From contig JBBDJB010000031.1 in the NCBI GenBank assembly GCA_040880125.1, forward strand, positions 42,483 through 106,482: a DNA stretch of 64,000 nt, read 5' to 3'. Under the pieces are notes generated by a model, which was given only the letters and a program-made list of their open reading frames with translations, had not been told where the DNA came from and did no database searches. Positions 62,987 to 64,000 of the stretch are shown in pieces. Positions within the stretch are counted from its first letter, which is position 1. The number at the start of each line of letters is the position of its first letter. Made by a program: the position numbers and the translations under genes. Origin of the DNA: JBBDJB01 sp040880125. Lineage in GTDB: Bacteria > Planctomycetota > Planctomycetia > Pirellulales > JBBDJB01.

Positions 62987-63946
62987 TCACGGCAAATGCC
63001 GCCACACACGCTGGGGAAGAGGAACGCAATCCGGCACGGGGAACCGCCCCGGGTGGATCAGGTGCGCGAGAATCTCGACGCTATCGACCAGCCGCGGTCC
63101 GGAGCGGTTGAAGTAGGCGTTTCCGTCTACCGCGAACACGCGACCGGCGCCTACGGCGGCGATCCCGCTCCAGCCGTCCTGTTCGGCCAGCAAACTTGCT
63201 TCGCGATGCGCGCGGCTCAGATCGAAGCCACACGGCGCGACGATCAGAACTTCCGGATCGTAGGCCAGCAGCTCCCGCCAATCGGCATAGGTGCTTGCCC
63301 GACCGGCCTCGGCCATCACGTCGTGCCCGCCGGCCATGCGGACGATTTCGGGCATCCAGTTGCCGGCGAGCATGAGCGGCTCGATCCACTCCACCATCGC
63401 GACGCGGGGCCGCTCGTGCTCGGCTAGTAGCGCCGTGCGATCCGTGATCGACGCCAGCCGCCCCTGCAGCCTCGCCCGATAGTCGATCGCCGCGTCTCGC
63501 TCGCCGGCGGCCTCGCCGATGCGCACGACGTCCTCCAGCACGTCGTCAATCGACGCGGGATTGATCGCAATGACCTTTGAGCCGGCCAGCGACGGATGAC
63601 GCTTCACGGCGGCGACCACATCTTCGTAGCGCACGGCGCATACGTCGCACTGCGCCTGGGTGACGATCAGCTCCGGGGCCAGTTCCGCCAGTCTCGCTTC
63701 GTCGATGGCATACAGCGGCGCCCCGGCGCGGGTCAGTTCTTTCACCTGCGCGTCGATTTCGCCACTTGCGAGTTGGTCGTTGACATTCGACCGCGTCACG
63801 CGCGGCTTGCAGCTCGCCTCCGGCGGGAAGTCGCATTCGTGGCTGATCGCCACCACGCATTCCCCCAGTCCGATGCCGTAGACAATCTCCGTCGCCGCCG
63901 CCAGCAGCGTGGCGATCCGCGGCGGTTTTTTTCCTGGGGCAGCCAT
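62987..63946 (-). CDS. Cobalamin-binding protein (BtuF-like periplasmic-binding fold)
   Basis: 319 residues. The N-terminal lobe (RIATLLAAATEIVYGIGLGECVVAISHECDFP) and the cluster ELIVTQAQCDVCAVRYEDVV match the iron/cobalamin-binding family (helical-backbone fold III), with ASTYADWRELLAYDPEVLIVAPCGFDLSRA in the C-terminal lobe. The sequence lacks an obvious signal peptide, so it may be cytoplasmic or use an unusual export route. The annotation common for this group is cobalamin-binding protein; corrinoid salvage is inferred. Neighbours to the right are outside the window. Confidence 0.82.
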   Translation of the reverse strand: MAAPGKKPPRIATLLAAATEIVYGIGLGECVVAISHECDFPPEASCKPRVTRSNVNDQLASGEIDAQVKELTRAGAPLYAIDEARLAELAPELIVTQAQCDVCAVRYEDVVAAVKRHPSLAGSKVIAINPASIDDVLEDVVRIGEAAGERDAAIDYRARLQGRLASITDRTALLAEHERPRVAMVEWIEPLMLAGNWMPEIVRMAGGHDVMAEAGRASTYADWRELLAYDPEVLIVAPCGFDLSRAHREASLLAEQDGWSGIAAVGAGRVFAVDGNAYFNRSGPRLVDSVEILAHLIHPGRFPVPDCVPLPQRVWRHLP

Positions 63947-64000
63947 AGTTCTACAGCAGTGGTTTTGGTCTTCGTGATTTCGCGTGGTTCGGAGTAGATT

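Noticed and set aside
62669..63427. Plus-strand frame of 252 codons overlapping the BtuF-like gene
   Set aside because: Antisense to a recognisable gene for most of its length; no motif.

Overview
The window is high-GC DNA (roughly 60-65% by eye) that most likely comes from the chromosome of a planctomycete, probably Pirellulales. The basis is the gene families present (DUF4404, DUF4254, DUF3891, PQQ-like repeat protein, Gly-rich RRM protein), a planctomycete-type EF-Tu whose switch I lacks RGITI, a NusG with a long acidic N-terminus, a sigma factor preceded by helix-turn-helix domains, no rpmD in the spc operon, and many small palindromic repeats in the spacers. No database search was possible, so the taxonomic call is inference. 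A run of ten Ns at 30142-30151 marks an assembly gap.

Region 1 (1-12.5 kb) is a mixed housekeeping stretch: a translationally coupled YhaN-like ATPase and metallophosphoesterase pair, panB, two RNA methyltransferases, a heptosyltransferase-like GT9 protein, DUF4254, a glutaminyl-cyclase-like M28 protein, small membrane proteins, an ASCH protein and a secreted DUF255 thioredoxin-like protein.

Region 2 (13.1-21.2 kb) is a surface-polysaccharide cluster: ABC-2 permease, ABC ATPase, a GT2+GT4 fusion, a SAM methyltransferase, a GT4 enzyme and, convergent to these, an integral-membrane GT39-like protein. Together they could build and export a polysaccharide or glycolipid.

Region 3 (21.2-27.5 kb) is accessory: a repeat-rich spacer, a secreted PQQ-like beta-propeller protein, a fragment of an S41 peptidase, a toxin-antitoxin locus whose RelE-like toxin carries two frameshifts, DUF3891 and a secreted protein of unknown function.

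Region 4 (27.5-61.5 kb) is the information-processing core, all on the plus strand: the unusual sigma factor, tRNA-Thr/Tyr/Gly/Thr, tuf, tRNA-Trp, secE, nusG, rplK, rplA, rplJ, rplL, rpoB, rpoC, rpsL, rpsG, fusA, then rpsJ through rplO, secY, adk and map. The order is the classical bacterial one, but rpmD is missing and infA, rpmJ, rpsM, rpsK, rpsD, rpoA and rplQ do not follow map. Short tandem duplications and one dispersed palindrome sit inside the spacers.

Region 5 (61.6-64 kb) is on the minus strand: a small winged-helix-like protein, a Gly-rich RRM RNA-binding protein and a BtuF-like cobalamin-binding protein. No rRNA, CRISPR array, prophage or intact insertion sequence was seen.
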